A stretch of DNA of 64,000 bases from Rhynchosporium graminicola (lineage: Eukaryota; Ascomycota; Leotiomycetes; Helotiales; Ploettnerulaceae), in the NCBI GenBank assembly GCA_900074885.1, contig FJUW01000033.1, positions 248,001-312,000 of the forward strand, given 5' to 3'. A model generated the notes under the pieces. The model was not told the origin of the DNA. It did not search any database and saw only the letters and a list, made by a program, of their open reading frames with translations. A program made the translations under genes and the position numbers. Shown here in pieces: positions 33,165-45,639 of the stretch; within the stretch, counting starts at the first letter, position 1; the number at the start of each line of letters is the position of its first letter.

Positions 33165-35561
33165 ATGAGCGCCTCACCTTCTGGCCAGTCAAATGGACCG
33201 ACTCCCAATGGAGGGCCCCCTCGTCAGTTTGTGCGTAAGGCCAAGGCTGCGGATCCTCTTGTAGCACGCAAGAAGCCTATCCGTCGAACAAATCTTCTGC
33301 CGAATGCTTCCGGGCCAAAGCGAAATGGGATGGTACCTGGCTCTGGTCGACCTTTACCTCAATATCCCGTGAATGGAGTCATACCCCCGCGAGGAGCTGG
33401 CCCTAGCACAATGGCACATCCTAATGGTGCAGGCGCAGAGACTGGAAATGGGGGCTGGACACATGTACCATCCGGGCATTTCGTAGACTTTCCCTTGGTC
33501 ACTTCGAAGAGAGCTCTACGAGAGGGAATGAGATATCACATTGCTCGTTTCGCCTCAAAGAAAGGCGTCGACCCCCAGGATCAGAATGAGTTCACAAGAC
33601 CAGTACTTTTGCATAGAAGAGATCCAAAGCAGCCTCCACCAGGTAAAGGCATTAAGGATGAGGATCAAGTTATGGCAGACGATCCAATAGATTCCAAGGA
33701 GCGCGAAAAGCAGGAGATTGCGAAGGCGGAGAAGGAGAAACAAAAGGCGGCAGATCTAGCACAGATTGCGCCCACTGGAAACAACCCCTCTGCACTTGCT
33801 GCAAAAAAGAACCAGTCTTTCAGGAACGAGAAGACTACTCAAGTACACCGACTCGACAAAACTGAAGAGCAGAAGAAGATGTCAGACTTAAAGTATGAAG
33901 AGGCGCTGCCATGGCACTTGGAGGACGCAGACAACAAAAACACATGGGTCGGCAACTATGAAGCTGCTCTTTCGGATACAAACGTTGTCTTAGTAGTTGA
34001 AGGGAGCACGTTCAAGATGATTCCTGTTGAAAAGTGGTACAAATTTACCGCCAAGGGCCAGTTCAAGACTTTTACAATCGAAGAAGCCGAAGCAAAATTA
34101 GCCAAAAAGACCAAAGAGCCAAGATGGGTGATGCAGAGCAATCAGGATAAGGAAAGCGCCAAAATGGCTCAAGATACGCGGAAAGCGATGCATGGATTGT
34201 ACATGGTCAAGTCCGAAAGTAATACGTTCAAAAATGCAGGAAAGAGTGAAACACAGGATATGGATGAGCTGGATTTCGAAGAAGGCGATTTATTCCAGGA
34301 CGATGATGAGCAAGTGACAATCGAACCTGATAACGACGAGGACACCAAAGACGCAAAGGATCGAGTCAAAAGAGACCGTCAAGCTGCAAATATCTTCGAT
34401 CAGACCAACGAGGCCGATGTCGATGAAGAGGAAGAGGAAGATAAGAAGGAGCAGGAGCAAAGAAAGAAGCTTGGAAAAGAGGTCACCAAGGCACTTAGGA
34501 AGCGAGAAAGAAATTTCGTGTACAACAGTGACTCTGACCATCCATACTCCGAAACGGTGGGTCACCTTTTCTTTGACTAATTCGATTGTACTAATCATTG
34601 ACAGAGTGATGATGACACCTCCGATGAGGAGAAACAAAAAGAGATCGACCGGAAAAAAGATGAGGAAGCGAAAAATAAGATCAAACTAGAATCAGCTGCC
34701 AAGCTACCTTCCGGAACCTCGTCCCAGGGAACGAACACGCCTTCTGGTCGACCTAAGCACTCAGATCCATTGAAGAAGGTAAAGAATCTTAAGAGACCTG
34801 GTTCTCCAAATCTCTCTGAATCTAGTGGCAACGAGTCCTCCAGAAAGAAGCTTAAGAAGAAGCATCATTCTTCGCATGCTAGCGGCTCCTCCACTCCCAT
34901 CCCAGGCTCTCGTCCAATGTCTCCAGACTCCTCCCATCCCGCAGCGAGTCAAAGTCCTCGCAAGTCCTCCATCGTCAAACTCAGCGTCAACTCGAACAAG
35001 ATTAATAGCATTCAATCTGCTGGACCAAATCCAAGCCCGATCCGAAGCGGTGCCGCAAGTGACGGAGAGGCCACTGGTGGAGAAATGTCGGATGGTGGAA
35101 AAAGGAAGAAAAAAATCAAGCTTGTCTTGAACAGTACACCAAATGGTTCCAGGGCTGGTAGTCCTAATCCCGGTGCAGCTGGAAGTCGCTCGGGTAGCCC
35201 AGCTGCTGCAATAGGTATGCATAATTTCTTTCATTTGTCTTGTGCCTTCTGGCAGCGCCTTTGGACGACCGCTTCAGCAGTACAGCTCAAGAGCAATGCA
35301 TATCTGACAGCCTTACCTGAGAACGTCGTTCACCATATGCTAACGAATATTTTTTTAGGCTCACCAGGTCGTGTCCAACCGCCAAGCCCGAATGGCGTTT
35401 CAGTTCAAGAACTCATCGCAGCTGTTCCTGCTTCAGGCATTACGATAGGGGAATTACTGGAGAAATTCAAAGGTCGCATCCAGGACAAGAAGGTCTTCAT
35501 TACTACAGTGAAACAGAATTGTATGTTTGGCCCTGACAAGCTTCTCCGCGTGAAGCCATAG
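33165..35561 (+). CDS. TFG1: Transcription initiation factor TFIIF subunit alpha (RAP74/Tfg1)
   Basis: Three exons (33165-34556, 34605-35214, 35359-35561) give 734 aa. The N-terminal dimerisation region contains GHFVDFPLVTSKRALREGMRYH, LPWHLEDADNKNTWVG and the segment WYKFTAKGQFKTFTIEEAE, as in TFIIF-alpha. A long acidic/basic charged middle follows, then a Ser/Pro-rich linker. The C-terminal winged helix reads VSVQELIAAVPASGITIGEL and ends in LLRVKP. The protein binds RNA polymerase II with TFIIF-beta during initiation; nuclear. The second intron (144 nt) is a multiple of three and has no in-frame stop, so unspliced RNA would still encode a continuous protein with 48 extra residues. Confidence 0.93.
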
Positions 35562-36341
35562 GTAAATGGCGGGTGGACTGGAGGTCTATTCATCTGAGCA
35601 TTCTTGGGTGCACCATGCCCATGTATTATGAGTCGATTTTCGGTGACGTCCTTGACGAGCTGAGGTTGCGATTTGCTGGTTTGCAATTTGCCTCAGATGA
35701 CCTTCTTCATAGCATAGACGCAAAATAAGAATTGCATTGAACCTTGCACGGATTCCACGACTTTCCGCCAATTATTCTCAGAGGCCGACCGAGATTATCT
35801 TCGTCGTCTTGGTTCTTATATCTCGTGACAGGAACAACCAGGGGGTTCGGATTCAAGAGAAAGCAAGTCTATAAGTTCGCAGGATTGGCGCGTTATCACA
35901 GCAGCGACAGAAGGCCAGCTGCAAGTATAATAGCTAAAAGCGCCCCGATCATTACGTTTGGGAGTAGCAGGAAGAATACAGGTAGAGCCGACTACTCGTC
36001 GTGGAGAGCTTCCAGCGGTTCGTGCCATCATGAGGTACCGGTCTCTGAGCTTAAACTTCTCTCTATGTAGTAGACTGAAGGATCGCTAAGGCGTCGGAAA
36101 AAGTGGAAAGGCGGAGATGAGAAGGGTTGAAGTAACAAGTATGATCTGATAGGGTAAAGTCATGTATTGGAGTGACTGACTCGAAGCTGGGATAGATTTT
36201 ACTTTGACGAGAACATTCAATCCTCTGACATCTTTACTATGTCGATCTGGAGATCCTATAAGATACTCGGACACTACGATCTTCAGTCTATAAAATCGTG
36301 TCTTGCTTGATTGTTAAATCGTTAATAACTCGTTTATGCAG
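35562..36341. other. Intergenic, convergent 3' ends of TFIIF-alpha and BUD13
   Basis: About 780 bp. A hydrophobic frame on the minus strand near 35.9 kb is interrupted from any in-frame ATG by a stop, so I do not call it. No gene supported. Confidence 0.5.
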
Positions 36342-37361
36342 CTACGTATCTTCCTGCCAGGCGTAATCTAATTCCTTATTCCGAGCTGTGCGATTCTGAG
36401 CTTTGAATCTCTCACCCTCCCATCCATTGCCTCTGTCGACTCCATCCCATTTATATCCAGGCCGTATGCCATACCTATTCGGCGCTGCTGCCCCAGTGTA
36501 GACCTGTTTCCTCCATTTCCCACTCTTCCCTACGCCGCCAGGTTTCTTACTCAGAAACTGCGCAGCAGGATCATTCCACCGCTCCATCTCCTTCAAACCC
36601 TCATTCATCTCTATATCATCCACGCCCCTCGCAACAGTCATAAACCTTGCCTCATCCAAATCTTCTTTCATCTTCTCCTTAGCAGCCCTCTGTACATCTC
36701 CCTTTTGTGCCTCTAGCTCCTCCCTCTCCTTCGCAGCTTTCGCATCCGCTTCCCTTCTCGCCTCCTGTCTCCGCATCGAGATATCGATCCTCCTTCCCGT
36801 GGCATCACGGTACACAGTCTCCTCTTCTTTTCTCTTTCCCCCTTTCCCAGCACCTAATCCCAGAGCAGCTTGTTCCCGTTCCCACGCTTTCGCTTCCTCT
36901 CTCTTTCGCTTCTCAAACTGCGCAGCAACAGCTTTTGCGCTCTGTAGACCCGCATGCGTACCATCTCCCATCTTAATCACCCCATCATCCTCCCCTCCAT
37001 TTTCAATAACAGGCCCCTCGTCATCGTGCATAGCAGCACTATTCTCCTTCGCTGCCTCGGCTACAATCCTGTCCGCAGCCTCGCTGTCCGCATCTCGCGG
37101 CTGTAACGCAGGTACGCCGACCGTCTTCCACGCATTCTTTTTTGCTTTGCGGAATTCGGCTGACCCGCTGGAGATCGCAAGTGGTGTGTCGTCTTCGCCG
37201 TTTGTGGTTGCTGAAGCTGTCCAGCCTAGGGCGTCGTCGTCCGCGATTATAAGGCCATTATTTTCTTTTGGGGTTTTGCGCTTGCGCTTTTTGCCGGAGG
37301 AGGTGGTGGATGAGGTATCTGCTGTGAGGTACTTTGAGGCGAGGTAGCTGGAGAGTGACAT
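36342..37361 (-). CDS. BUD13: Pre-mRNA splicing factor BUD13/CWC26
   Basis: Single-exon gene, 339 aa. It begins MSLSSYLASKYL, with a short Lys/Arg-rich segment (KKRKRKTPKEN) and a long charged, partly coiled-coil middle containing VYRDATGRRIDI. The C-terminus carries the BUD13 signature, including PNRYGIRPGYKWDGVDRGNG, followed by the conserved basic end. BUD13 is a subunit of the RES (retention and splicing) complex with Pml1 and Snu17 and acts in the nucleus in spliceosome activation and retention of unspliced RNA. Length is normal for fungi. No anomalies. Confidence 0.95.
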   Translation of the reverse strand: MSLSSYLASKYLTADTSSTTSSGKKRKRKTPKENNGLIIADDDALGWTASATTNGEDDTPLAISSGSAEFRKAKKNAWKTVGVPALQPRDADSEAADRIVAEAAKENSAAMHDDEGPVIENGGEDDGVIKMGDGTHAGLQSAKAVAAQFEKRKREEAKAWEREQAALGLGAGKGGKRKEEETVYRDATGRRIDISMRRQEARREADAKAAKEREELEAQKGDVQRAAKEKMKEDLDEARFMTVARGVDDIEMNEGLKEMERWNDPAAQFLSKKPGGVGKSGKWRKQVYTGAAAPNRYGIRPGYKWDGVDRGNGWEGERFKAQNRTARNKELDYAWQEDT

Positions 37362-38708
37362 TATAGCGGCGGTTGGAGTTGGGGGGTTTTGTGATATTGA
37401 TGTGATTATACCAGAGAAGGCTGAACTTGGATCTAGGTGGAGCTGGCTTTATTTTAGCGTTAACTGACAGACCAATGAAAGTTTTGGAGCTAAAGCTCGC
37501 TTCGAAGCCTTTTTGACTTCGACATAAACATCGGTAAGAGTGACTTGAATCTAAGTTGAAGATAATGGTAAGCTGCAAAAAGATATGAACTTCGCTCCTT
37601 ATAGTCACCCTGCTGAATCCAAGCATATTTAACGCTCGATTCGATGTCGAATCTTTCAATTAAACAGCGCACTTTATCTCCATCCTTGTCAGCCGTTTTG
37701 TGTACCCTTCCTTCTGTCCATCCAGATATCAGCTCTCGTGCCCATCTTTCGATCTCAAAGTATGGCTCTCCTTATGTCCGCAAGGGTAACTAAACGCCTG
37801 TCCAGGTCACCATCCATCAAATCAGCCTGTCTTGCAATTCTGCTTTTCGTCTATCAGTGGCAGATCCCTTGAAGTTGACGTTGCATCGAAATACATCATC
37901 AGAAATAGGCCTTGAATTTTGACCAAATGTAACTAACTCTTCGTTTCCAAGTACATCACCCGGAATGAAAGGGTCTGGAACGTGAGATTTTGGAGGATGT
38001 GCCGCTTGCGTGCCAATTTTGGTTGCCCTGGAGATTTAGTAGCTACGCTATTAAACATGTATGTTCCAAGGTCTCAGCAACCTCCAGGCAGCAGCACGTT
38101 TCTTCCCCCCGCAAAGGAATGCTCGATCCCGCTACTTCCTCATGAACTACTGACCCTAATCACCACTACGCTGAATCTCACTCTCAAACTCACTCCCAGC
38201 AAGGCAGCTAAACAGAATACGGCACTTATACCTACGGAGATTCAGGGTATGACGATGATCAGGAACTTAGCTCAGAGTGGTCGAATCCGTCCACGAAAGT
38301 TTCCAGGGCTTCACTAATTGTCAAAGAGAATGAGTCAAATTATCTGCACGTGCAGCTGGTCTGAGAAATCGAAATACACTGACGGATTCGTGCCAGTAAT
38401 TCACGCAAAAGGTTTTCGAAGCGCAGCCACCACAGTACGCGTCTTGACACTTCCCCGGCCCACGTTTCTGATATCCTATAATCATATCCCGGAATCAAAC
38501 CCTCTCTGTTCTCAAGAATTCCTTCCTCTTTCTTGGCGACAAATGTATCTGATAGGATCAAGTAATTTCCTTGATCGGAACGGGCAAATAAAGAAGATAC
38601 TGATGATGCTGTGATGCAAGGAAAACTTGACAATCGAGGTAGCTAGAGCCTGGGTATGTAAAGCCCTCATATTAGGAACTGTTGCTTTATCTCTCGAGGG
38701 AACTCTGC
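37362..38708. other. Gene-free stretch between BUD13 and the P450 remnant
   Basis: Contains the BUD13 promoter. Plus-strand frames at 37982-38317 and 38318-38614 have no recognisable domains and look like chance frames. Confidence 0.5.
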
Positions 38709-40231
38709 CTAGACACTGGCTTTCTCCCAAATCAACTCAATCTTCTCCCCCTTGACAGTCGAATTGAACTACTCATAAATCTCAATCTTATCCTGAACGG
38801 CCTTTGCACCCCTCGACGCATCCTTCTCGACCATCTTCTCCGTCACCATATACAACTCCACAGTCGCCAAATTCCTCGCAATACACGCTCGCGAGCCGGC
38901 TCCGAAGGCAAAAGACGAATTACTGGCTTTGGTTGTGGCATTTTCTGTCAGCCATCTCTCGGGCTGAAAGCTGGGGATTGGGAAAGACTTCAGGATTGAA
39001 ATGAAGTTCTATTGTCGAACAACCGACGTAGGCACCGGCGGGGAAGTGAGTGCCTTTGAATGTCCAACCACCTTGAGGAACGATGTGAAGGAGTCTTGTA
39101 AGGTTTGCCATGCTAAGTCAGAGAGCTTCTTTGACCACGTCGGTGAGATATGGTAAAAATTGAATATCTTGCATTTTCTCGCCGTTATTTTGTTGGCTAA
39201 GACTTCTTTACAAAGAATTTCGTATTTATAATCTTTGTCAGAACTGCCCGGACATGTAGAGAAGAGAAGCGTACTTTTGAGGGTGCAATGCTGGACTTCG
39301 GCAAATCGTAGCAATATTCATTCCAGTAGAGTCTGTTCCAGCAAACATGAGTTCCTCCCACTGAGCCATAATCTCTGTCCTCGAAATAGCTGCCGGAATC
39401 AAACGACCTGGACAGTTTTGAGCCCCAAGAGGCGTAGATTCAACTAGTTGCTCTACAAAATTATCCACAACTCGCATCGAAGTAGCCGTACGCTCATTCG
39501 GTAAGTATTTCTCAATTGCCCATCCCAGCCATACAAAGACAGTATTAGGGAGGTAAAAAAATTTATCTGACGGCAACAAAAGCATCCACAGAGGCCGAAA
39601 CAGATAAAGTCTTCACCTTTTCAGAAGTACCATCGCAATTCTCCTGGAAAAGATAGGTTGAGACAGCATCGACTGCCAGACTCCTCGAAATAGTCAAGAT
39701 ATTGACTGGACGTCCCGTCTTAGCTTCTTCCTGCATTCTCTCCGCCATTCGGTCTACGCATCCATATAGCGCTACTTCGTTGTCTCTAATGTTCTTGGTT
39801 GAGAACATAGGGACAACACCTTTGGCCCTCAAGGCCCGATAGCCTGGGTCAAGTGTAGAGAAAATGGTTGAATGTCCATCAATATCAAAGTTCGCATAAT
39901 ATGGGGCTTCGAGGAAGCCGCCTTTTGACACATAGATTGGATTTACAGCATCTACATCGCTGATATCGACCTCATAGGGTGATACTCGAACTGGTGGTCC
40001 GTATCGAGCACGTGCAGCAGCATGAATGACGGTTGTCTCGTCACCGATATGCGAGTGATAATATGGCCATATCGTCGAGATTTTCCAAATCAATGGTCCG
40101 GGAATGTGCGCGAGTGGGTGCAGAGTTATTCTGTAAACACAGCGAGAGAGGCAGAGGAAAGTCGATAAGCAGAGGACTGAAAGCAATGAATAGTTGACCA
40201 AAGTATCCAGCAGTACCTCGACGAAACCCAT
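38709..40231 (-). pseudogene. Decayed cytochrome P450 monooxygenase
   Basis: The N-terminal part is intact for 222 codons, with a membrane anchor and the fungal P450 block CVYRITLHPLAHIPGP, and later GFLEAPYYANFDIDGHSTIF. From there the reading frame breaks repeatedly. There is a one-base shift in a poly-T tract near 39560, a break between the I-helix segment (MFAGTDST) and YKYEILCKEVLANK near 39230, another near 39110-39180, and one near 38970 between FPNP and SFQPERW. An in-frame TAG lies at 38769-38771 in the final block. The heme-cysteine motif FAFGAGSRACIA survives in a displaced frame. I found no splicing scheme that repairs these. The ancestral enzyme would have been a microsomal monooxygenase, possibly of a secondary or detoxification pathway. 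Confidence 0.85.
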
Positions 40232-41675
40232 AATCTCTCAATTTTGTGATAATTATTTGGGCCGGCCTGAGGATCAGACGAATGATGGCTTTCTATAGCG
40301 GGTGAGAAGCAGTTTGGATGGTCGAAGGTGGGGGTCATACCCGATGATTAGTGGTAATGAACCGGCATTGGTGTACTCCGACCAGCTCATTTCATCACCA
40401 ATGATCCATTCTGAGCGAGCTGCACATTTTCATCGCGTCGGCTTTCTTGCATAGAGCAATGTTAGACCATGAGGTTATACGATAAGGCCCGGTTCGTGTT
40501 ATAATTGTAATGCTTGTCACAAGGAGGTCGCGATGTTGCACGCCAAGAGGTGGGAGACTAGAGATGCGTGCAGATTTCAGCTTCCGATCACCAACGCTTC
40601 CATCACACTGATAGATTCACGTAATGAGCGGCATTTACCGGCAAACCCTACCAGCATGACCGGGCTGTTCTCAATCAAGTGACGAAAGATAGGTACTCAA
40701 GAAATATTCCGACGCCGTGTTGAGCTCGCTCTCGGAGCTGAAAGAGCTCCATTACCATTTGTTTGTTTTCATTTCCTATAAGTCAATCATCCCAAAAGCC
40801 CCGAATATATACCTTCCCGCTTCTCGAAGAGGCGTGCTTGTGAGATGTTTAGATCTGAAATTGGGAGAGCAGGCTCTTCAATTCTGCCATGAATGCAGCT
40901 TACCAACGTGCTGCACTTCCTTTGTTACTGTCTGTCCGCTAGAACACTTCCTATCCCGGACTATCAGTATCGAAAACAGGCTGACAGTCGCCTCTATATT
41001 TACCCTATGCCGGCGTTTTCCCGGTCCTTGGCAATATCAAGCGAGTGTCATTAAGCGAAATTGGACTAGGTACTTACATACTGTCAGACACAAAGGAAGC
41101 GCAGGACGGCAAAAAGAACAACCACAATGCAAAGCGAACCCATCACCCGATCGCTGCTTCAGATTCCTTTGCCATAGACGGGTTCATCCCAGCAGATACA
41201 GCGAGTCTACGTTTCGAAATCAAGACTAATTCTAAGAATTCGGAAACACGTTTGTTTCACCATCGGCCCAAGCCCACCTCAGTTCGCAGTCAAAGCTCTT
41301 TGGCGATCTACACACAGATGCTTTCTCTACGGAGATCTTTCCAATTGGGTAACCAATCTTCCGCAGTATGTCAGCGGGTGAAAGAGGTTTCCAAAACGGA
41401 TACCATTGCCGGTGATAGCAAACATCAGATGGATTTGTATGGATCTTGGGCTGTCGCCATATTTGTTTTGCTTCATCTGATGATCAAGCCTGTATGGAAA
41501 CGCTCCTATACCTACTAGTGATGCAAGAACCAGTTAGGAAAGTTATATGACATCCATCTTCCCATTTTTCTCTCTCGTCAAGTCTTCTACTTCTCCTTCG
41601 AACTCAAACCTGTGAATTCAAATACTGTCTTGATCCGCCTAATATCCCGGTCACTTGTTGCATCTCAACTTCACA
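40232..41675. other. Intergenic; weak open frames
   Basis: Plus-strand frames at 40717-41229 and 41045-41518 overlap. The second (157 codons) ends in a hydrophobic helix (WAVAIFVLLHLMI) plus a basic tail. I recognise nothing in either, so they remain uncalled. The cutinase promoter lies at the right end. Confidence 0.4.
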
Positions 41676-42634
41676 ATGCGGCCATCGACCTTCCTCGCCA
41701 TCAGCCTAGCAAGCCTCACAACCGCTTTACCCACTCTCGACACTCGCGAATCATCAAATACAACATCTTCAAATTCAGCACCCTGCGCAACAGGCGTCCA
41801 CATCATCGTGGCTCGCGCCAGTACAGAGGTGCCAGGCGAAGGCATCATAGGCGCCGTAGCCGATCAGGTGGTAAAAGCTGTACCTGGATCTGACTCGGAA
41901 GCCGTTGGTTATCCAGCTACGCTACTGGACTATCTGACGTCTGAGGGGACGGGAGTGAAGGTTATGACGAACATGATTGAAACTTATACGATGAGATGTC
42001 CGCAGAGCAAGCTAGTGCTTATGGGCTACTCGCAGGTATGTTTCTGCAATCGCAGCAAATAAAGAGTACGTGGGAGAAGAAGTAGCTGACCATTGTTGTC
42101 CAGGGAGCTCAAGTCGTTGGCGATGTAATGTGCGGAACCAGCACACCGGCCTTCAACTCCACACCACCTATCCCGATAGCCATGACCAAAAATAGTTCGT
42201 CCTCTCTTTTTTCCTGGACCTCGGTCCCCCTCTCACAATCTACTGACATCCCCCTAGTAGTAGCGATAATCCAAATGGGCGACCCCTCACACATCCCCAA
42301 CCTCCCTCAAGACGTCGGCGACTCCTCCAAAGCCGGCATCTTCAAGCGTCCCAACACCAACTCCACCTCCTGCATGGCCATGGAACCCATCACCAAGAAT
42401 TTCTGTAGTGCAGATGATAGGTTCTGTGATAGCGGCACTAGTACCGCGGTGCATCTGAGCTACGTGAGGGAGTTTGGAGTGCAGGCGAGAGAGTTTGTGA
42501 TCCAGAAGGCGAAGGCGGCTATTATGGAAAGTTCGAATACGGGGACGCCGAAGCCGAACGGTGCGAGGGAGGCAAGAGATGGACCTGCTGTGTGGATGGC
42601 TTGTGCTTTTTCGGTTTTGATGATGGTGATTTAA
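41676..42634 (+). CDS. Cutinase-family serine esterase, secreted, possibly GPI-anchored
   Basis: Three exons (41676-42035, 42104-42194, 42258-42634) give 275 aa. The start at 41676 puts a signal peptide first (MRPSTFLAISLASLTTA); an in-frame upstream start candidate at 41655 is less suitable. The catalytic serine is in GYSQG (Ser119, split by the first intron). The Asp and His of the triad are expected in DDRFCDSG and AVHLSY in exon 3. Paired cysteines match the disulfides of cutinases and acetylxylan esterases. The C-terminus has a Ser/Thr/Asn/Pro-rich linker and a hydrophobic tail (AVWMACAFSVLMMVI), resembling a GPI-anchor signal. Substrate: cutin, acetylated xylan or other esters. The second intron uses a GTTCGT donor, less usual. 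Confidence 0.92.
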
Positions 42635-45193
42635 GATGGAGGGAAAAGCGGCTTGGGGGCGTGTATTGGTCTCTCGAAAATAGTGGTTCTTGGGATGGTG
42701 GGAAGGGGATTTTCGTGATGTTTTAAGCGAATTAAAAAATATAGGGGAGCAGAGAATGTTTCCCCAAATTGTAGTTAATAATCATTATTTAAGTAATAGT
42801 ATCGATATATAGAGAATGAGTAAAAGAACATCTGCGCTGACGCTGACTGCATTGAAAGTAGGTAGGCAAGCTAAGAGAGGGACGGGATAGGAGTGGATCA
42901 GTGGATGAACATCTAGACACATAACTTATCAATCTGCATGTATTAGATCCACAGTCATACAGGACCACACTTGATCTGAAGTTCTGCATGTTTTTTCAAG
43001 TTTCAATTTCTTAGAAATTAGGATAAGGAAGGATTCACAAAGCTAGTTTGATCCTGATCCGAGATCACTGAGATCCGAAGAACGGAAAGTAACGTACTGT
43101 CAGTTCCCGTTGAAGGTCTCGAGTTTGATATACACGACTGATGTTTCGATATTCTTAGCTATATCTAGCTGGTACTGGGTAGGATGGTGGAGGGAGGTGT
43201 TTTGATCGGTATGTCTCGCCTGAGGGACTTACCTCGTATTTCGTCTTTTGAGCAGATTTAGGTCGACGTATTGTAAGAAGACAAGTGAGTCTATGAGCAT
43301 GCTTAGAAGACAGAGCTGGTGTACCATGATCAGAGAACGCATATTGATGCCTTGTATCCCGTGAGGAAGGTGTTCGGCTACAATGATCTTTCCGCATCTG
43401 GGATAGAACGTCGAGATTTCAGCGCTGTTCTCGACAGTATTCAAGATTCCTGGTAAGAGAAATATGATAGAACTCTCATACACGACAGGTAGATATTGAA
43501 GAAGTAAGGCAATTGTTGCCTAGACAAGCCGAATCTCTGGCTGAAATATCAAATTCAGTGCTAGACACACGGCAAAACTGGCCATTTCGACGAGCATGTA
43601 TCCTAAGCTCTGGTTGTTAGTCTATGTAATTGATATCAACACTGCTGTCAAGTACTTATCCAGCTCCACTTTCCCCTCTTATCCTCCTGCGCTGGTTTCG
43701 TATGCTTCTATGTACCAATTCTTAACGAGCAAGCCCGTGAACCAAAACACACAAAGTACAGCGGTGCGATGACAGATTAAAGGTGCTTTCGACACTCTAT
43801 AAAGCTCCACGCACGTACAGCTAAATTCAGGCGGGTTTCAAAATTGGATATGAGAAGAACAGAAGATAGCTGGTATTGAAATGCTTGATTTGTGTTTTGG
43901 TGGTAGCCGAGATCATTGTTTCCGTCCCGACGGTTGAATCGCTTTGGTGCTCGGGATTGACATAATAGGCGTAGCTTATGTTCGCTCATTGGATACTCAT
44001 GGGAGGGTCTCCTCGGGCTTGGGTGCCTAAAACCACAAATAAAGACGTTATTTTTTGCTTCAATTGCTTGGAATACGATTTTGATGGCTGCACGAGGCCG
44101 ACCATTAATATCTCCTAAAATCCGGACTGTAGACCAGGTATACCAAGTGATATGTCACGTGATAAAGTCTTCCTTCTCATATGGGATTCTTGGAATATCA
44201 TACTTTTGAGCGTTGTTATTGCGTGATGTCGCCAAGATTTTCCACGATATACTTAGAAGTGGCATATATTGACCCAAAAAGACGTCGGAATTGGCCGACC
44301 AGCAGTTGGCCACTCTCACACGAACGAGCCATGTCTTCCCAAAGCGTCATCATGCATCCGTTTCAGTGAAAGCAAGCTATACTGTTCGCATCTTGACAGT
44401 AGATTCGTCATGTGGTACAGCTCCTGAAGATATGGAGGCACTAAGATGACAAAGAGCAAAGGTAGAAGGGAGGTGGAAGTGTGCCTGCTGACTCGGGATC
44501 GTGGTGGGGNGGGGGGGGTTTGCGTTAGGTTGGGAATGCAGTACGTGAGTTATTGCTGGAAGCTAGAGACAGAATTGCAGAATGTTTTGTTGGAAGAAGG
44601 ATCTTGACAATGTAACCAGAAGTAGATGGGGCAGCTTGATATGCGATAAATACCATGTAGATAAGAGCTGATAGAAGAAAGAACTGAAGCTTGTTGACGA
44701 TCCGGTTTGCTGTCCCGAGCCGAGGTACTGACTGTACTTGAAGCTAGCTGAAGCGAGTCCAAACCAGCCAGATGTCCGAGCGCGACCGACATCTGACGCG
44801 ATAAGGTCAAACAAGTTCAGCCAGCGCAAGTGATACTAAAATCAACAGAAATAGACTGACGACCTGTTATGATTATGAAGTCTCCTCAAACGCTCCCTCT
44901 ACAGTCGGCTCTAGGCTAACAGTAATAGTTAGTGCCTCCGCCACTCGGAGAAAAGGAAGAACGGTAATGGGTAGGTATACTTAGTAGGAAACTTGTTGAA
45001 CAACTGTATGGCGAATAGGCTCATCGTAATGACTATGAAGTCATAAGTTCATAACACCCTCATCTGCGATGGATACTGGGAGCTCTTATCGCCGTGCATG
45101 GATGGATGATGGATGGCATTATTGAAGGTGGTGGGTGCATCTGCATAGGTACTGAGTAAGTAAAGAAAGGCAAGCGGGGAAGTGGATCACAGC
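42635..45193. other. 2.5-kb gene-free stretch
   Basis: Only short frames, none with a recognised domain. One ambiguous base (N) lies at 44510 inside a poly-G run, an assembly uncertainty. No gene supported. Confidence 0.5.
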
Positions 45194-45221
45194 ATCGTTA
45201 TCGTTATCGTTATCGTTATCG
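45194..45221 (+). repeat. (TCGTTA)n tandem repeat
   Basis: About 4.5 copies of the hexamer ATCGTT. Confidence 0.9.
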
Positions 45222-45417
45222 CGGAGACTTCAAGTCAAAACGGCCGACCTCACCTCACCTCGTCCTTGTTCTCGCCCTCATCCATCCTCATCACCTCAGC
45301 AGCTGAGCTTCACCCAGCAGCGGCTAGCGGGCCCGATTGGTCTCCCTCCCATTCTAACATTCGGAAACGGACGGGAAGCTTCGCATCGCATAGTCCCTCC
45401 AAGTTCTTCTTATCGCT

Positions 45418-45444
45418 CAGCCAGCCAGCCAGCCAGCCAGCCAG
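45418..45444 (+). repeat. (CCAG)n tandem repeat
   Basis: Six to seven copies of the tetramer. Confidence 0.9.
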
Positions 45445-45499
45445 TCTGCCTGCCTTAGTCCGGTGACACCAGGATCATGATCATAAGTCTTGCCATCCT

Positions 45500-45543
45500 G
45501 GGCAAGGCAAGGCAGGGCAAAGCAGGGCAGGGCAGGGCAGGGG
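45500..45543 (+). repeat. GGCAR/GGGCA tandem repeat with G-quadruplex potential
   Basis: Imperfect GGCAG/GGCAA repeats containing five runs of three or more G separated by 2-6 bases on the plus strand. This fits the usual four-run G-quadruplex pattern. It lies about 950 bp upstream of the ATG at 46488. Confidence 0.8.
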
Positions 45544-45607
45544 AGCGCCAGAGATGACGGCGACTGGATAGACATCGTGCCCTTGATGGACCGCTGACGA
45601 CTGCGGA

Positions 45608-45639
45608 TGAGGCGTGAGGCGTGAGGCGTGAGGCGTGAG
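45608..45639 (+). repeat. (GAGGCGT)n tandem repeat
   Basis: Four copies of the heptamer. Confidence 0.9.

Noticed and set aside
35816..36031. Hydrophobic minus-strand reading resembling a small membrane protein
   Set aside because: The hydrophobic stretch is in a different frame from the ATG, and a stop separates it from any start.
36799..37347. 182-codon plus-strand frame over BUD13
   Set aside because: Antisense shadow; BUD13 on the minus strand has unmistakable family motifs.
40717..41518. Two overlapping plus-strand frames (170 and 157 codons)
   Set aside because: No recognised domain or splice signals; possibly real but not supportable from sequence alone.
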